Shown: positions 1 through 5,775, numbered from the stretch's first letter. The stretch: 7,262 nt of DNA from Nitrosomaritimum sp049414205 (GCA_049414205.1 JBMSGE010000065.1:1-7262); one strand, 5' to 3'. Program-made: numbers and translations. The notes: generated from the letters alone by a model not told the origin.

Positions 1-577
1 CCTCACGTGTCAGAATTTTTGTTTTGCTTCCAATTTTCATTTTGTATTTGTATGCGTTTGTTATTTTATCATACAACTTTACAAGTGCTGAAATTCCCGT
101 TACATCAAGTGTGTTGATTATTTTCTCTTCAGGCTCACTAAGTGAATATTTTGCAATGAGTCTTTTGTGGTTGAGGTATTCTGAAAGCTCTCCTGAATCT
201 TTAATCAACCTCTTTGCATTTTTTTCATCTACTTGTGTTTTCCACCATAAATCAAAAAAGAGAATTTTGTTAGAAATATCTGAACCCAGTTTTGAAATTG
301 TGGTCAAAAGAGATGTTGCCTCATCAGACTGTGTATCTGCAGAATATGATAGTGATGCATAGCCTCCAATCATGCTCATTTTCTCAGATATGGTCTCTAT
401 TTCTTCTAGAATCTTCATGAACTTTTTAGAAGGCATTTTAGGATCAAGTTGAGATTTTATCTTTTCAAATTTTTGAGATAATGTGTGAATTTCTTTTATT
501 TTCTGTTGAAATTGAGGGCTTTTGGGACTTTTTGCAATTTTTGATAAATCCCATTCTCCAAGTTGATACTCTGGCAT
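1..577 (-). CDS. pepF: Oligoendopeptidase F-like M3 metallopeptidase, N-terminal part
   Basis: The reverse strand reads from an ATG at 577-575 without a stop to the left edge, giving 192 complete codons; the C-terminal part is outside the window. The protein opens MPEYQLGEWDLSKIAKSP, the Trp-Asp-Leu-Ser opening typical of PepF/M3B oligopeptidases. It continues with an all-helical N-terminal domain carrying family landmarks: GGYASLSYSADTQSDEA (about 71-87), a KILFFDLWWK segment, LNHKRLIAKYSLSEPEEKII (about 136-155) and the start of the next domain. The family hydrolyses short peptides in the cytoplasm using zinc bound by an HExxH motif. That motif lies much further along and is not in this window, so catalysis cannot be checked. 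No signal peptide is seen. The coiled-coil gene ends 112 bases upstream on the same strand, but a TATA-like box 27 bases before the ATG suggests a separate leaderless transcript. Family call is from recognised N-terminal motifs. Confidence 0.84.
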   Translation of the reverse strand, partial: MPEYQLGEWDLSKIAKSPKSPQFQQKIKEIHTLSQKFEKIKSQLDPKMPSKKFMKILEEIETISEKMSMIGGYASLSYSADTQSDEATSLLTTISKLGSDISNKILFFDLWWKTQVDEKNAKRLIKDSGELSEYLNHKRLIAKYSLSEPEEKIINTLDVTGISALVKLYDKITNAYKYKMKIGSKTKILTRE

Positions 578-597
578 TCAATGTGCCTAATTTTTTA

Positions 598-610
598 CTA
601 TTAAAAAAGG
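598..610 (-). promoter_or_regulatory. TATA-like box of the pepF-like gene
   Basis: Read on the reverse strand this is CCTTTTTTAATAG, an archaeal TATA-like element with two C residues just upstream. Its centre is about 27 bases before the ATG at 577, so transcription would begin at or next to the start codon, as in leaderless mRNAs. Assigned by eye from spacing and composition in AT-rich DNA. Confidence 0.45.
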
Positions 611-689
611 AATGGAATTTCAAAAATTAATACAGTTTTAGTTTATTTCAGAAAATAATGGCAGGATAAAACAGCTCTTGATTAACTCA

Positions 690-2150
690 TTATTTGGATG
701 ACTTCTTGGGGGCTCTTGTTTTTCTCATTTTAGGTTTTTTCGGAGCTGTTGAGGCTTTTTGTTTTAGGGTTTTGAGTTTTTTTGTTTTTTCATCTATTTG
801 TTTTTTCATCTTTTTTTGTTTTTCTTTGATTTTTTTGGTCTGTGTCTTCATCTGCAAATCCATCTTTTCTCGCTTTTTCTTTAATTTCTCGTATTCTGCT
901 TTCTCTTTTTTCAATTGTTTTGAGAATTCTTTTTGCATCTTTAGTTTTACGTTTTCATCTTTTGTTTTTTTGACTAGTGTTTTCTTTTCTTTTTCAATTA
1001 GATTTGCTAGCTTTTTACGTTCATTTTGCGTTCTTGCTATTTCTTTTTCTTGAGTTTGAATAATTTTTTGTAATTTCAATGATTCATCAAGCTTTGATTT
1101 TTCTAGATTGGTCTGTTTCATTATGTCCTCATAATCTTGTTTTATGTCTTGCAAACCAATTTGTTTTTGTTTTATCTCTTCGGCTAATTTTGCTTGCTCT
1201 TGCAAACGTAATTTTTGAGATTTTGTCATTTCGGCTAAATTTTGCTGCTCCTCTTCAATCTGTTTTGCTATCTCTTTTTCTTCTAATTGTGCCTGAGAAA
1301 CCTGCTCTTTTCGGGTTTTTAGGTCCTTTTCGATAACTGTTTTTTCTTTTTCCATCTTTTTTACTATCTGGGTTCTTTCCAAACCTACATTTTCTAATTC
1401 TATTCTTTGAGATGAAATTTGCTCTGCAAGTTTTGTTTGAGTTGCAATCTTTTCTTGTTCCTCTTTTATCTTTGACTCCAGAGTGGTTCGCTCTGTTGAT
1501 ACTTGCTGCTCATATTGATGTCTTTTTTGAACCAACTCGTCTAGTTTGGAGCGTTGTTTAGAAATTTCTGATGATAATATTTTTTCTTGATCAATCTTTT
1601 CTTCCTCTAATGTTATTTTTTGTTTGATTTCTGATAATTCAATTGATTTTTCTTTCTTGATTGGTTTCCATCCTTTAGGCATCACACCTTGAGGTTTGGT
1701 GGTTACAGTTGTTTCCTTTTCAATATTATTTTCTACCTTTTCTATCTGCTTGTCTGCGGATTTAGTTTCTTGAATTTTTATTTCATCTTCAATGATATCA
1801 GGATTTAATTTATCTTCCAGATACTTTTGGTCTGATTGGTAAAGGTGTTTTCCTCTTGATATGGTATCATGTATGTGCTTTAATCTCATAGGGTCCCCTT
1901 GCCCTGAATTTATCAAATCCTGAATTCTTACTAGTATTTCGTTTTCAGGAATTAACTCTTCTTTTTCTAAGGAAAATTCTGTTTCTAATTGAGATTCGAG
2001 GAAAGCTTGATCTGATTTGTATAATTTTTTGTTATTTTTTATTGTCTCTAAAATATGTGCCAGTCTTCCAGTATCTCCATTACTGGTATTGATTAGGTAT
2101 TTTATTTCCTCTATTGTTTCTGTTAATGTCATCTGTGGAATTTGTTCCAT
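690..2150 (-). CDS. Coiled-coil protein with duplicated N-terminal helical domain
   Basis: A 486-residue protein that I cannot assign to a named family. Residues 15-55 and 75-115 are two copies of one 41-residue unit (21 identities by eye), sharing the pattern I..LIN...GD..RL.HI..TI...K.LY.SDQ..LE..L. A charged linker follows, then a short Pro/Gly/Trp hinge, GVMPKGWKP (155-163). From about 164 to 466 there is a nearly uninterrupted Glu/Lys/Gln-rich coiled coil with little Pro or Gly; its charge shifts from mixed to strongly basic toward the end. The last 20 residues are a basic Lys/Arg/Pro/Ala tail (STAPKKPKMRKTRAPKKSSK) that could touch nucleic acid or membrane. There is no signal peptide, membrane segment or nucleotide-binding loop, so it is probably a cytoplasmic structural or scaffold protein; that role is inferred. 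The ATG is supported by a TATA-like box about 23 bases upstream. An SMC/Rad50 relative is unlikely because no ATPase head is present. Confidence 0.9.
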   Translation of the reverse strand: MEQIPQMTLTETIEEIKYLINTSNGDTGRLAHILETIKNNKKLYKSDQAFLESQLETEFSLEKEELIPENEILVRIQDLINSGQGDPMRLKHIHDTISRGKHLYQSDQKYLEDKLNPDIIEDEIKIQETKSADKQIEKVENNIEKETTVTTKPQGVMPKGWKPIKKEKSIELSEIKQKITLEEEKIDQEKILSSEISKQRSKLDELVQKRHQYEQQVSTERTTLESKIKEEQEKIATQTKLAEQISSQRIELENVGLERTQIVKKMEKEKTVIEKDLKTRKEQVSQAQLEEKEIAKQIEEEQQNLAEMTKSQKLRLQEQAKLAEEIKQKQIGLQDIKQDYEDIMKQTNLEKSKLDESLKLQKIIQTQEKEIARTQNERKKLANLIEKEKKTLVKKTKDENVKLKMQKEFSKQLKKEKAEYEKLKKKREKMDLQMKTQTKKIKEKQKKMKKQIDEKTKKLKTLKQKASTAPKKPKMRKTRAPKKSSK

Positions 2151-2165
2151 TTTGATAGACTCTGA

Positions 2166-2180
2166 TTTTTAATAAATATC
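2166..2180 (-). promoter_or_regulatory. TATA-like box of the coiled-coil gene
   Basis: On the reverse strand the sequence is GATATTTATTAAAAA. The core TATTTATTAAA is centred about 23 bases before the ATG at 2150, which predicts a leaderless or nearly leaderless transcript. Assigned from position and composition only. Confidence 0.45.
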
Positions 2181-2186
2181 TCACAT

Positions 2187-2197
2187 CTATAAAAAAA
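2187..2197 (+). promoter_or_regulatory. Candidate TATA box facing the two-CBS gene
   Basis: CTATAAAAAAA on the plus strand is the best TATA-like match upstream of the CBS gene, lying back to back with the coiled-coil promoter. It would start transcription near 2216 and leave a leader of roughly 155 bases, unusual here. A second, weaker candidate (TAATTTTAT, 2304-2312) would give a leader of about 30-40 bases. I cannot choose between them from sequence. Confidence 0.3.
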
Positions 2198-2272
2198 CCT
2201 TGGAAAACTTTCACTCATCAAATTTCTATTTGCCAAAAACTATCTTTCATTTTTTGTGCCCAGCAAACCAAT

Positions 2273-2291
2273 TTCCCCCGATTATGGGGAA
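2273..2291 (+). repeat. Short GC-rich inverted repeat between divergent genes
   Basis: TTCCCC and GGGGAA form a perfect 6-bp stem around a 7-base loop in the 220-base gap between the coiled-coil and CBS starts. It stands out because its surroundings are AT-rich. It could be a protein-binding dyad, or a leader hairpin if transcription starts at the upstream TATA candidate. No T-tract follows, so it does not look like a terminator. Confidence 0.4.
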
Positions 2292-2370
2292 GTCGATTGA
2301 GTCTAATTTTATGCCTAAATTCCAAAAAAAGGTAATATCCTATGAATGTGTGCAATCTATGAGATATATA

Positions 2371-2784
2371 ATGAGCTCCCAAGAAACACTAGAGAGATTG
2401 TTCACTGAAACTCTGGTAAAAGATGTAATGACTAAAGCCTTGGTATCTGTTGATCCGGCTACTACTCTAAATCAAATCTCAAAGATGATGGCACAAGGAG
2501 GAATGGGTTCCATTCTAGTAAAAAAAGATGGAGTTCCATCTGGGATTATTACTGACAGGGATTTTGCAATTAAAATTGCAGCAAAAGATGTTTCTTTGGA
2601 TACTTCTGTCGAGCAAATAGCTTCATTTCCATTACACACAATAAATGCCACTGATTCAATTTTGAGTGCTGCAAAAATAATGTCTGATAAAAAAATCCGA
2701 AAACTTGCAGTATCTGATGGAGGAAAAATAGTTGGAATAATTACCTCTACTGATTTGGTAAATCAGCTAGCAACCAATGGCTAA
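2371..2784 (+). CDS. Two-CBS-domain (Bateman module) protein
   Basis: From this ATG the product is 137 residues and consists almost wholly of one CBS pair. CBS1 spans about 16-72 and ends in GIITDRD (58-64); CBS2 spans about 80-135 and ends in GIITSTD (122-128). These G-[IV]-[IV]-T-x-x-D motifs carry the Thr and Asp that contact the ribose of adenine nucleotides in known Bateman modules, so the protein is probably a small cytoplasmic sensor of AMP/ATP or a related ligand; its partner is unknown. The frame is open upstream to 2200, but that stretch reads like non-coding DNA (MENFHSSNFYLPKTIFHF...) and has no domain. I chose MSSQETLERL because the CBS fold begins right after it. An in-frame ATG at 2359 (adding MRYI) is a close alternative; neither has a clear Shine-Dalgarno. 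The gene converges on the zf-UBP gene with only 11 bases between. Confidence 0.88.
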   Translation: MSSQETLERLFTETLVKDVMTKALVSVDPATTLNQISKMMAQGGMGSILVKKDGVPSGIITDRDFAIKIAAKDVSLDTSVEQIASFPLHTINATDSILSAAKIMSDKKIRKLAVSDGGKIVGIITSTDLVNQLATNG

Positions 2785-2795
2785 TCTCTGAATTT

Positions 2796-3044
2796 TTAAT
2801 AATACTCTTCATGAATATAACACCACTTCCAGGATTTGTCTGGAACTGCCTGCATTACCGGGTGCCCTGATTTCTTAAAGTGCTCTGTTGCATGTTGTCC
2901 AATCGAAGAATCGCAACACCCAACGTGACCGCATGTCAAACACATTCTCAATGCAACTGTTGGAAGGTGTTCTTTTTTACATTCTTCGCATTCTAGTATC
3001 TGTGGTTCTATTTTTTTCTCTTGAGAAAAGTGTTCGCACGTCAT
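2796..3044 (-). CDS. Small UBP-type zinc-finger protein
   Basis: The 82-residue product is a single zf-UBP domain. Likely zinc ligands are visible in order: C3 and H5, C19 and C22, C35 and C38, C43/C44, H51, H55 and H61. The stretch LCLTCGHVGCCDSSIG (positions 35-49 hold its CxxCGHVGCCDSS core) followed by HATEHFKKSGHPV is, from memory, the standard prokaryotic form of this domain. In eukaryotes the domain (USP5, HDAC6) binds the free C-terminal Gly-Gly of ubiquitin. The aromatic pocket residues W74 and Y76 (KWCY) resemble those of HDAC6, but I see no equivalent of its pocket arginine. The partner here is unknown; a ubiquitin-like archaeal protein is only a guess. The start lies 24 bases after the pyrophosphatase stop on the same strand, so co-transcription is likely, although an AT-rich stretch at 3069-3080 could be its own TATA box. 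Confidence 0.92.
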   Translation of the reverse strand: MTCEHFSQEKKIEPQILECEECKKEHLPTVALRMCLTCGHVGCCDSSIGQHATEHFKKSGHPVMQAVPDKSWKWCYIHEEYY

Positions 3045-3068
3045 ATCGTAATTTGCATTAAAAACAAT

Positions 3069-3608
3069 CTAATATTTTTTGAGAGTGTCTCTGTATCTTT
3101 TTATGGATTCAACTATTACCTCTTTTGCTTCCTTTGATGACTCCCATCCTAGAATCTCTACTTTTTTTCCTTCCAAATCTTTGTAGACTTGGAAAAAGTG
3201 AGCAATTTCAGAACGATTGTGATCCTCTATATTTGAAATGTCTGCTGTGTGGAGGTATCTAGGGTCGTTTGTTGCAACACAAATAATCTTCTCATCATTT
3301 TCGCCATCATCTTTCATTCTTAGCAATCCAATTGGTCTTGCCTCAATTAAGATTCCTGGGTAAGTTGGATTTGTGACTAGCACCAGTGCATCAAGCGGGT
3401 CGCCATCTTCAGATAGTGTCTGGGGAACTATCCCGTAATCTCCTGGGTAGTGAAATGGGGAAAATAGCACTCTGTCTAGTTTTATCATATTGTGCTTTTT
3501 GTCATACTCGTACTTGTTCATCGAGCCTTTTGGAATCTCTACTACTACATTGATGATTTCAGGAATGTCTATTCCTGTCTCAATGTCGTGCCAAAAGTTC
3601 TTGCTCAT
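3069..3608 (-). CDS. ppa: Family I inorganic pyrophosphatase
   Basis: This enzyme hydrolyses pyrophosphate to two phosphates in the cytoplasm, pulling nucleic-acid synthesis, aminoacylation and activation reactions forward. The 179-residue length fits the prokaryotic family I enzyme. Using the E. coli enzyme as guide (recalled alignment), all main active-site residues are present: E24, K32, E34, R46, Y54, Y58, the signature D68-G-D70-P-L-D73, D100, D105, K107, and Y142-K143 within AHFFQVYKDLEG. The C-terminal GWESSKEAKEVI region is also typical. The enzyme therefore looks intact and Mg-dependent. The ATG is preceded, 28 bases upstream, by a TATA-like box (reverse strand CATATAATGATA), which points to a leaderless mRNA. 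The gene is divergent from the flavoprotein gene and lies just upstream of the zf-UBP gene. Confidence 0.97.
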   Translation of the reverse strand: MSKNFWHDIETGIDIPEIINVVVEIPKGSMNKYEYDKKHNMIKLDRVLFSPFHYPGDYGIVPQTLSEDGDPLDALVLVTNPTYPGILIEARPIGLLRMKDDGENDEKIICVATNDPRYLHTADISNIEDHNRSEIAHFFQVYKDLEGKKVEILGWESSKEAKEVIVESIKRYRDTLKKY

Positions 3609-3630
3609 TTTCTTGTTGCTAGATTTGTCA

Positions 3631-3642
3631 TATCATTATATG
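3631..3642 (-). promoter_or_regulatory. TATA-like box of the pyrophosphatase gene
   Basis: On the reverse strand the sequence is CATATAATGATA, centred about 28 bases before the ATG at 3608. It forms half of a compact divergent promoter region of about 108 bases shared with the flavoprotein gene. Confidence 0.45.
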
Positions 3643-3689
3643 AATTGTGACTTGATTTTCTAGGGTTTTTGGAAAAATTGGATAAAGTG

Positions 3690-3697
3690 TTTTATTG
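3690..3697 (+). promoter_or_regulatory. TATA-like box of the flavoprotein gene
   Basis: TTTTATTG lies about 23 bases before the ATG at 3717, the spacing expected for a leaderless archaeal transcript. No Shine-Dalgarno precedes the ATG (TTCAGT only), which agrees with leaderless initiation. Confidence 0.45.
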
Positions 3698-3716
3698 CTT
3701 TTTGCTGTGATTCAGT

Positions 3717-4286
3717 ATGGCAAAAATTACAGTAATTGTAGGCTCTGTAAGATCTGACAGACAGGGAATCAAAGTTGCAAATTGGATTGTCAAGAAACTC
3801 AAAGAAAGAAACCATAAAGTTTCTTTGGTCGATCCTGCAGAATTGAAATTACCGCTTTTAGATAAAATGTACAAGGAATTAGAATCACCACCTGAGAATT
3901 TGCAAAAACTTTACACTGCAATATCAGAAGCTGACGGATACATTCCAGTAACTCCAGAGTATAATCACAGCACCTCTGGTGCAATGAAGAACACTTTGGA
4001 TTATTTACTAGAAGAATATTTTTTCAAACCATCTGCAATTGTTTCATATTCTGCAGGTCCCTTTGGTGGAGTTCTTGCAGGTAATCATCTAAGACAAGTA
4101 CTTGCTGAGATGGGCTCTCCTGCAATTCCATCACAGCTGCCAATATCTAAAGTGCAAGACGTATTTGGAGAAGATGGTGAATTGCTTGATGAAAATTATG
4201 ACAGGCGAGCAAAGAGATTCTTGGATGAATTTGAGTGGTATGTTAATGCCTTCTCAGAGCAAAGAAAGAAGGGAACTCCCTACTAG
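3717..4286 (+). CDS. NAD(P)H-dependent FMN reductase-like flavoprotein
   Basis: The 189-residue product has the flavodoxin-like fold of the NADPH-dependent FMN reductase family (azoreductase, ArsH and chromate-reductase relatives). Visible marks are a first beta strand leading to the phosphate-binding loop GSVRSDRQG (9-17), the flavin-binding TPEYNHSTSGAMKNTLDYL region (79-97) that is diagnostic of the family, and SAGPFGGVLAGNHLRQVL (112-129). These proteins bind FMN and pass electrons from NAD(P)H to free flavin, quinones or other acceptors in the cytoplasm; the natural acceptor cannot be read from sequence. The length is normal and there is no truncation. The ATG is supported by a TATA-like box and the lack of any in-frame upstream Met with a better context. 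The stop TAG overlaps the stop of the convergent secreted-protein gene by four bases. Confidence 0.93.
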   Translation: MAKITVIVGSVRSDRQGIKVANWIVKKLKERNHKVSLVDPAELKLPLLDKMYKELESPPENLQKLYTAISEADGYIPVTPEYNHSTSGAMKNTLDYLLEEYFFKPSAIVSYSAGPFGGVLAGNHLRQVLAEMGSPAIPSQLPISKVQDVFGEDGELLDENYDRRAKRFLDEFEWYVNAFSEQRKKGTPY

Positions 4287-4295
4287 ACAGTAGGG
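4278..4295. terminator. Hairpin spanning two overlapping convergent stop codons
   Basis: CCCTACT and AGTAGGG form a perfect 7-bp stem around the 4-base loop AGAC. The stem-loop contains the stop codons of both convergent genes, which overlap in the palindrome CTAG (4283-4286). No T-tract follows on either strand, so a role in termination or in 3'-end protection is inferred. Confidence 0.45.
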
Positions 4296-4690
4296 TTGGT
4301 ATTTGGAATAACTTTGAAAATATTCACAGTATAGTCTCCTTGGAAGATGTTAATTGCCTCACCAGTATTTGTATCCACATTTCTTACACGAAACTTGTAC
4401 TCAAAGGAACCATCTCCTTTAACATCTACTTGGGCAAAGTGTACGGGATCCTCTCCTTGGTAAATCTGAATGATTACTGGGTATCTTTCAGCAAATTCTG
4501 AGGCCTGCCCTCTAACTGAACCCCATGGGAAGACATTATCTTCGGGTATACTCATTGGAATTACTGTCTTTTTTACACTAATCTCTCCGTTAATTGGGGT
4601 GATAGTGCTTTCTGCAACTGCGTTGGGACTCAACCCTACAGTGATTATCAAAGCTAAAACTCCTGTCAGAGCAAAATATTCCAATCTCAT
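4283..4690 (-). CDS. Small secreted beta-rich protein
   Basis: The 135-residue product starts with a Sec-type signal peptide: MRLEYFALTG followed by a hydrophobic core and a likely cleavage site after AVA (residue 26). No second membrane segment, lipobox cysteine or C-terminal anchor is seen, so the mature protein of about 109 residues should be exported and soluble or held by partners. The mature part alternates polar and hydrophobic residues as in a beta sandwich: GSVRGQASEF (57-66), YPVIIQIYQGEDPVHFAQVDVKGDGSFEYKF (70-100), and GDYTVNIFKV (118-127). From memory this V.G.(9-12)PV.I.I......AQV.V..DGSF....GDYTV layout recurs in thaumarchaeal exported proteins; no function is established here. 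The start is supported by a TATA-like box 27 bases upstream and by the signal peptide. It overlaps the convergent flavoprotein gene by four bases. Confidence 0.82.
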   Translation of the reverse strand: MRLEYFALTGVLALIITVGLSPNAVAESTITPINGEISVKKTVIPMSIPEDNVFPWGSVRGQASEFAERYPVIIQIYQGEDPVHFAQVDVKGDGSFEYKFRVRNVDTNTGEAINIFQGDYTVNIFKVIPNTNPTV

Positions 4691-4712
4691 TTCAAAATAA
4701 TTTTGTATAGGT

Positions 4713-4722
4713 GTTTAAAAAA
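4713..4722 (-). promoter_or_regulatory. TATA-like box of the secreted-protein gene
   Basis: On the reverse strand the sequence is TTTTTTAAAC, centred about 27 bases before the ATG at 4690. This is among the best-placed TATA elements in the window and implies a leaderless mRNA. Confidence 0.5.
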
Positions 4723-4792
4723 TTTATTACCAAATTCTCCTAATGCTGGTCAGTCTAATTATTAGTCCTCCTATTTCAATTATTCACCAAAG

Positions 4793-4802
4793 TTCATATG
4801 AA
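4793..4802. promoter_or_regulatory. Perfect 10-bp palindrome upstream of the four-CBS promoter
   Basis: TTCATATGAA is a perfect palindrome lying about 15 bases upstream of the TATA-like box of the four-CBS gene. It shares the half-site TTCAT/ATGAA with the larger dyad at 5776-5792, but with one base less between halves. It is a possible regulator site; in AT-rich DNA a 10-bp palindrome may be chance. Confidence 0.25.
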
Positions 4803-4816
4803 GAAATAATCCTTTG

Positions 4817-4825
4817 AGTTTTAAG
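4817..4825 (+). promoter_or_regulatory. TATA-like box of the four-CBS gene
   Basis: AGTTTTAAG is centred about 27 bases before the ATG at 4848, giving a predicted start of transcription at the start codon. A GGAG at 4835-4838 lies between box and ATG and would not be transcribed if the mRNA is leaderless. Confidence 0.45.
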
Positions 4826-4847
4826 ACAATCCTGGAGAATTTGAAAC

Positions 4848-5705
4848 ATGAGTACTGTAAAAGATATTATGAAAAAACCAATAACAATCGAAAATTCTTC
4901 ATCCATCTCTCATGCTATTCACAAATTTCTTGATTCCAAAATAAGCCGACTTTTGACTACAAATGATGAAGGAAAAATCATTGGAATAATTACTGAAAAA
5001 GATATTGGGTTTTACCTTCTTGCAAACAACACTGAAAAGAATCTTGACGAGTTATCTGTCTCTGAAATCTCAAAGCCGCTAATTGAGGTTAGCGAAACCA
5101 CACCAGTTGAGGATGCAGCGCACATCATGATTAGCAAAAATATTGGCTCAGTTGGCGTTTCCTACTCTGATACTGTAGGGATTGTAACAAAGACTGACAT
5201 GGCAAAATACTACTATCAAAATTATGTCGGACACAAAAGAGTAGGAGATGCAATGACTGTATCGTATTCGGCAATGTATGAGGATGACAAACTATACCAA
5301 ATACTAGAGAAAATGATTCAAGACAAGGTATCTCGATTAGTCATTAAAAACAGGGCAAATGATGCAGTAGGTATTGTTACATTTGGCGATGTGTTTAGGC
5401 TCTCTTTGAGTCTGGGCCGAGATAGTGATGTTATTGACAACTCTGATCCTGCCATTTCTGTTATTTTTCCTCGAAAAGGATTTTTGAGTGAAACTGGATT
5501 TGGCGGAACCGTTATTGCAAAAGATGTGATGTCCAGTAAAATTTCAACATCTGATTACAATGAGGACTTGGTCTCTGCGTGTCTTGAGATGCTAGATAAC
5601 AACATTAACGGATGCGGAGTATTGATTGAAGGGAAACTGTCTGGAATTGTAAGCAAAACAGATGTTATCAAAATTCTTGATGGACTTCGAGATCAAAACT
5701 CTTAA
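4848..5705 (+). CDS. Four-CBS-domain protein (two Bateman modules)
   Basis: The 285-residue product is made of four CBS repeats and no catalytic domain. Their closing motifs are GIITEKD (46-52), GIVTKTD (111-117), GIVTFGD (175-181) and GIVSKTD (266-272); each keeps the Thr/Ser and Asp used for nucleotide ribose binding in known Bateman modules. CBS1 and CBS2 form the first module (about 1-122), CBS3 (about 130-187) and CBS4 (about 222-282) the second. The second module is interrupted by an unusual 35-residue insert (188-222, containing SVIFPRKGFLSETGFGG) between its two halves. The start MSTVKDIMKKP matches the way CBS proteins begin, and recalls VKDVMTKA in the two-CBS protein at 2371. It is likely a cytoplasmic adenylate-binding regulator; target unknown. 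A hairpin and T-tract follow directly, so it appears to be a single-gene unit. Confidence 0.94.
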   Translation: MSTVKDIMKKPITIENSSSISHAIHKFLDSKISRLLTTNDEGKIIGIITEKDIGFYLLANNTEKNLDELSVSEISKPLIEVSETTPVEDAAHIMISKNIGSVGVSYSDTVGIVTKTDMAKYYYQNYVGHKRVGDAMTVSYSAMYEDDKLYQILEKMIQDKVSRLVIKNRANDAVGIVTFGDVFRLSLSLGRDSDVIDNSDPAISVIFPRKGFLSETGFGGTVIAKDVMSSKISTSDYNEDLVSACLEMLDNNINGCGVLIEGKLSGIVSKTDVIKILDGLRDQNS

Positions 5706-5707
5706 CT

Positions 5708-5745
5708 TTACAAAACAGACAGAAATAATTTTGTAACATTTTTTT
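5708..5745 (+). terminator. Hairpin plus T-tract after the four-CBS gene
   Basis: Three bases past the TAA stop, TTACAAAA (5708-5715) and TTTTGTAA (5729-5736) form a perfect 8-bp inverted repeat with a 13-base loop. It is followed by seven T residues (5739-5745). Archaeal termination depends mainly on T-tracts, so the T run is the firmer part of this call. Confidence 0.65.
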
Positions 5746-5761
5746 CTATACACTGATCTAG

Positions 5762-5770
5762 TTTTATAAA
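5762..5770 (+). promoter_or_regulatory. TATA box of the LamG surface-protein gene
   Basis: TTTTATAAA is the closest match to the archaeal TATA consensus in the window. It predicts transcription starting near 5790-5793, leaving a leader of about 80 bases before the TTG start. An alternative TATA-like AGTATATG at 5824-5831 would start transcription inside the downstream hairpin. Confidence 0.5.
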
Positions 5771-5775
5771 GAATG

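Noticed and set aside
24..362. Plus-strand open stretch of 112 codons
   Set aside because: It lies entirely opposite the oligoendopeptidase F frame, which has clear family motifs.
694..1336. Two plus-strand open stretches rich in Phe, Ser and Leu
   Set aside because: They are antisense to the Lys/Glu-rich coiled-coil gene; the hydrophobic look follows from reading AAA/GAA codons backwards.
690..1650. Apparent internal repeats in the coiled coil (for example KLAEQIS.QRIEL and KLAEEIK.KQIGL)
   Set aside because: Spacing between copies is irregular and similarity is what heptad-based, low-complexity sequence gives; not a convincing repeat array.
2200..2370. N-terminal extension of the two-CBS protein starting at TTG 2200
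   Set aside because: The extra residues show no domain and read like AT-rich non-coding DNA, there is no ribosome signal, and the TATA element just upstream would start transcription after 2200.
3692..3984. Minus-strand open stretches opposite the flavoprotein
   Set aside because: They are antisense shadows of a well-supported FMN reductase-family gene.
4102..4293. Plus-strand open stretch in another frame of the flavoprotein gene
   Set aside because: It overlaps the true frame and has no recognisable domain or start signal.
4470..4700. Plus-strand stretch with hydrophobic segments opposite the secreted-protein gene
   Set aside because: The signal peptide, promoter and beta-rich sequence favour the minus-strand gene; the hydrophobicity is a mirror of it.
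4755..4765. CTAAT-T-ATTAG inverted repeat in the gap before the four-CBS gene
   Set aside because: It is a short AT-rich dyad of the kind expected by chance in DNA of this composition, and is not placed at a promoter element.
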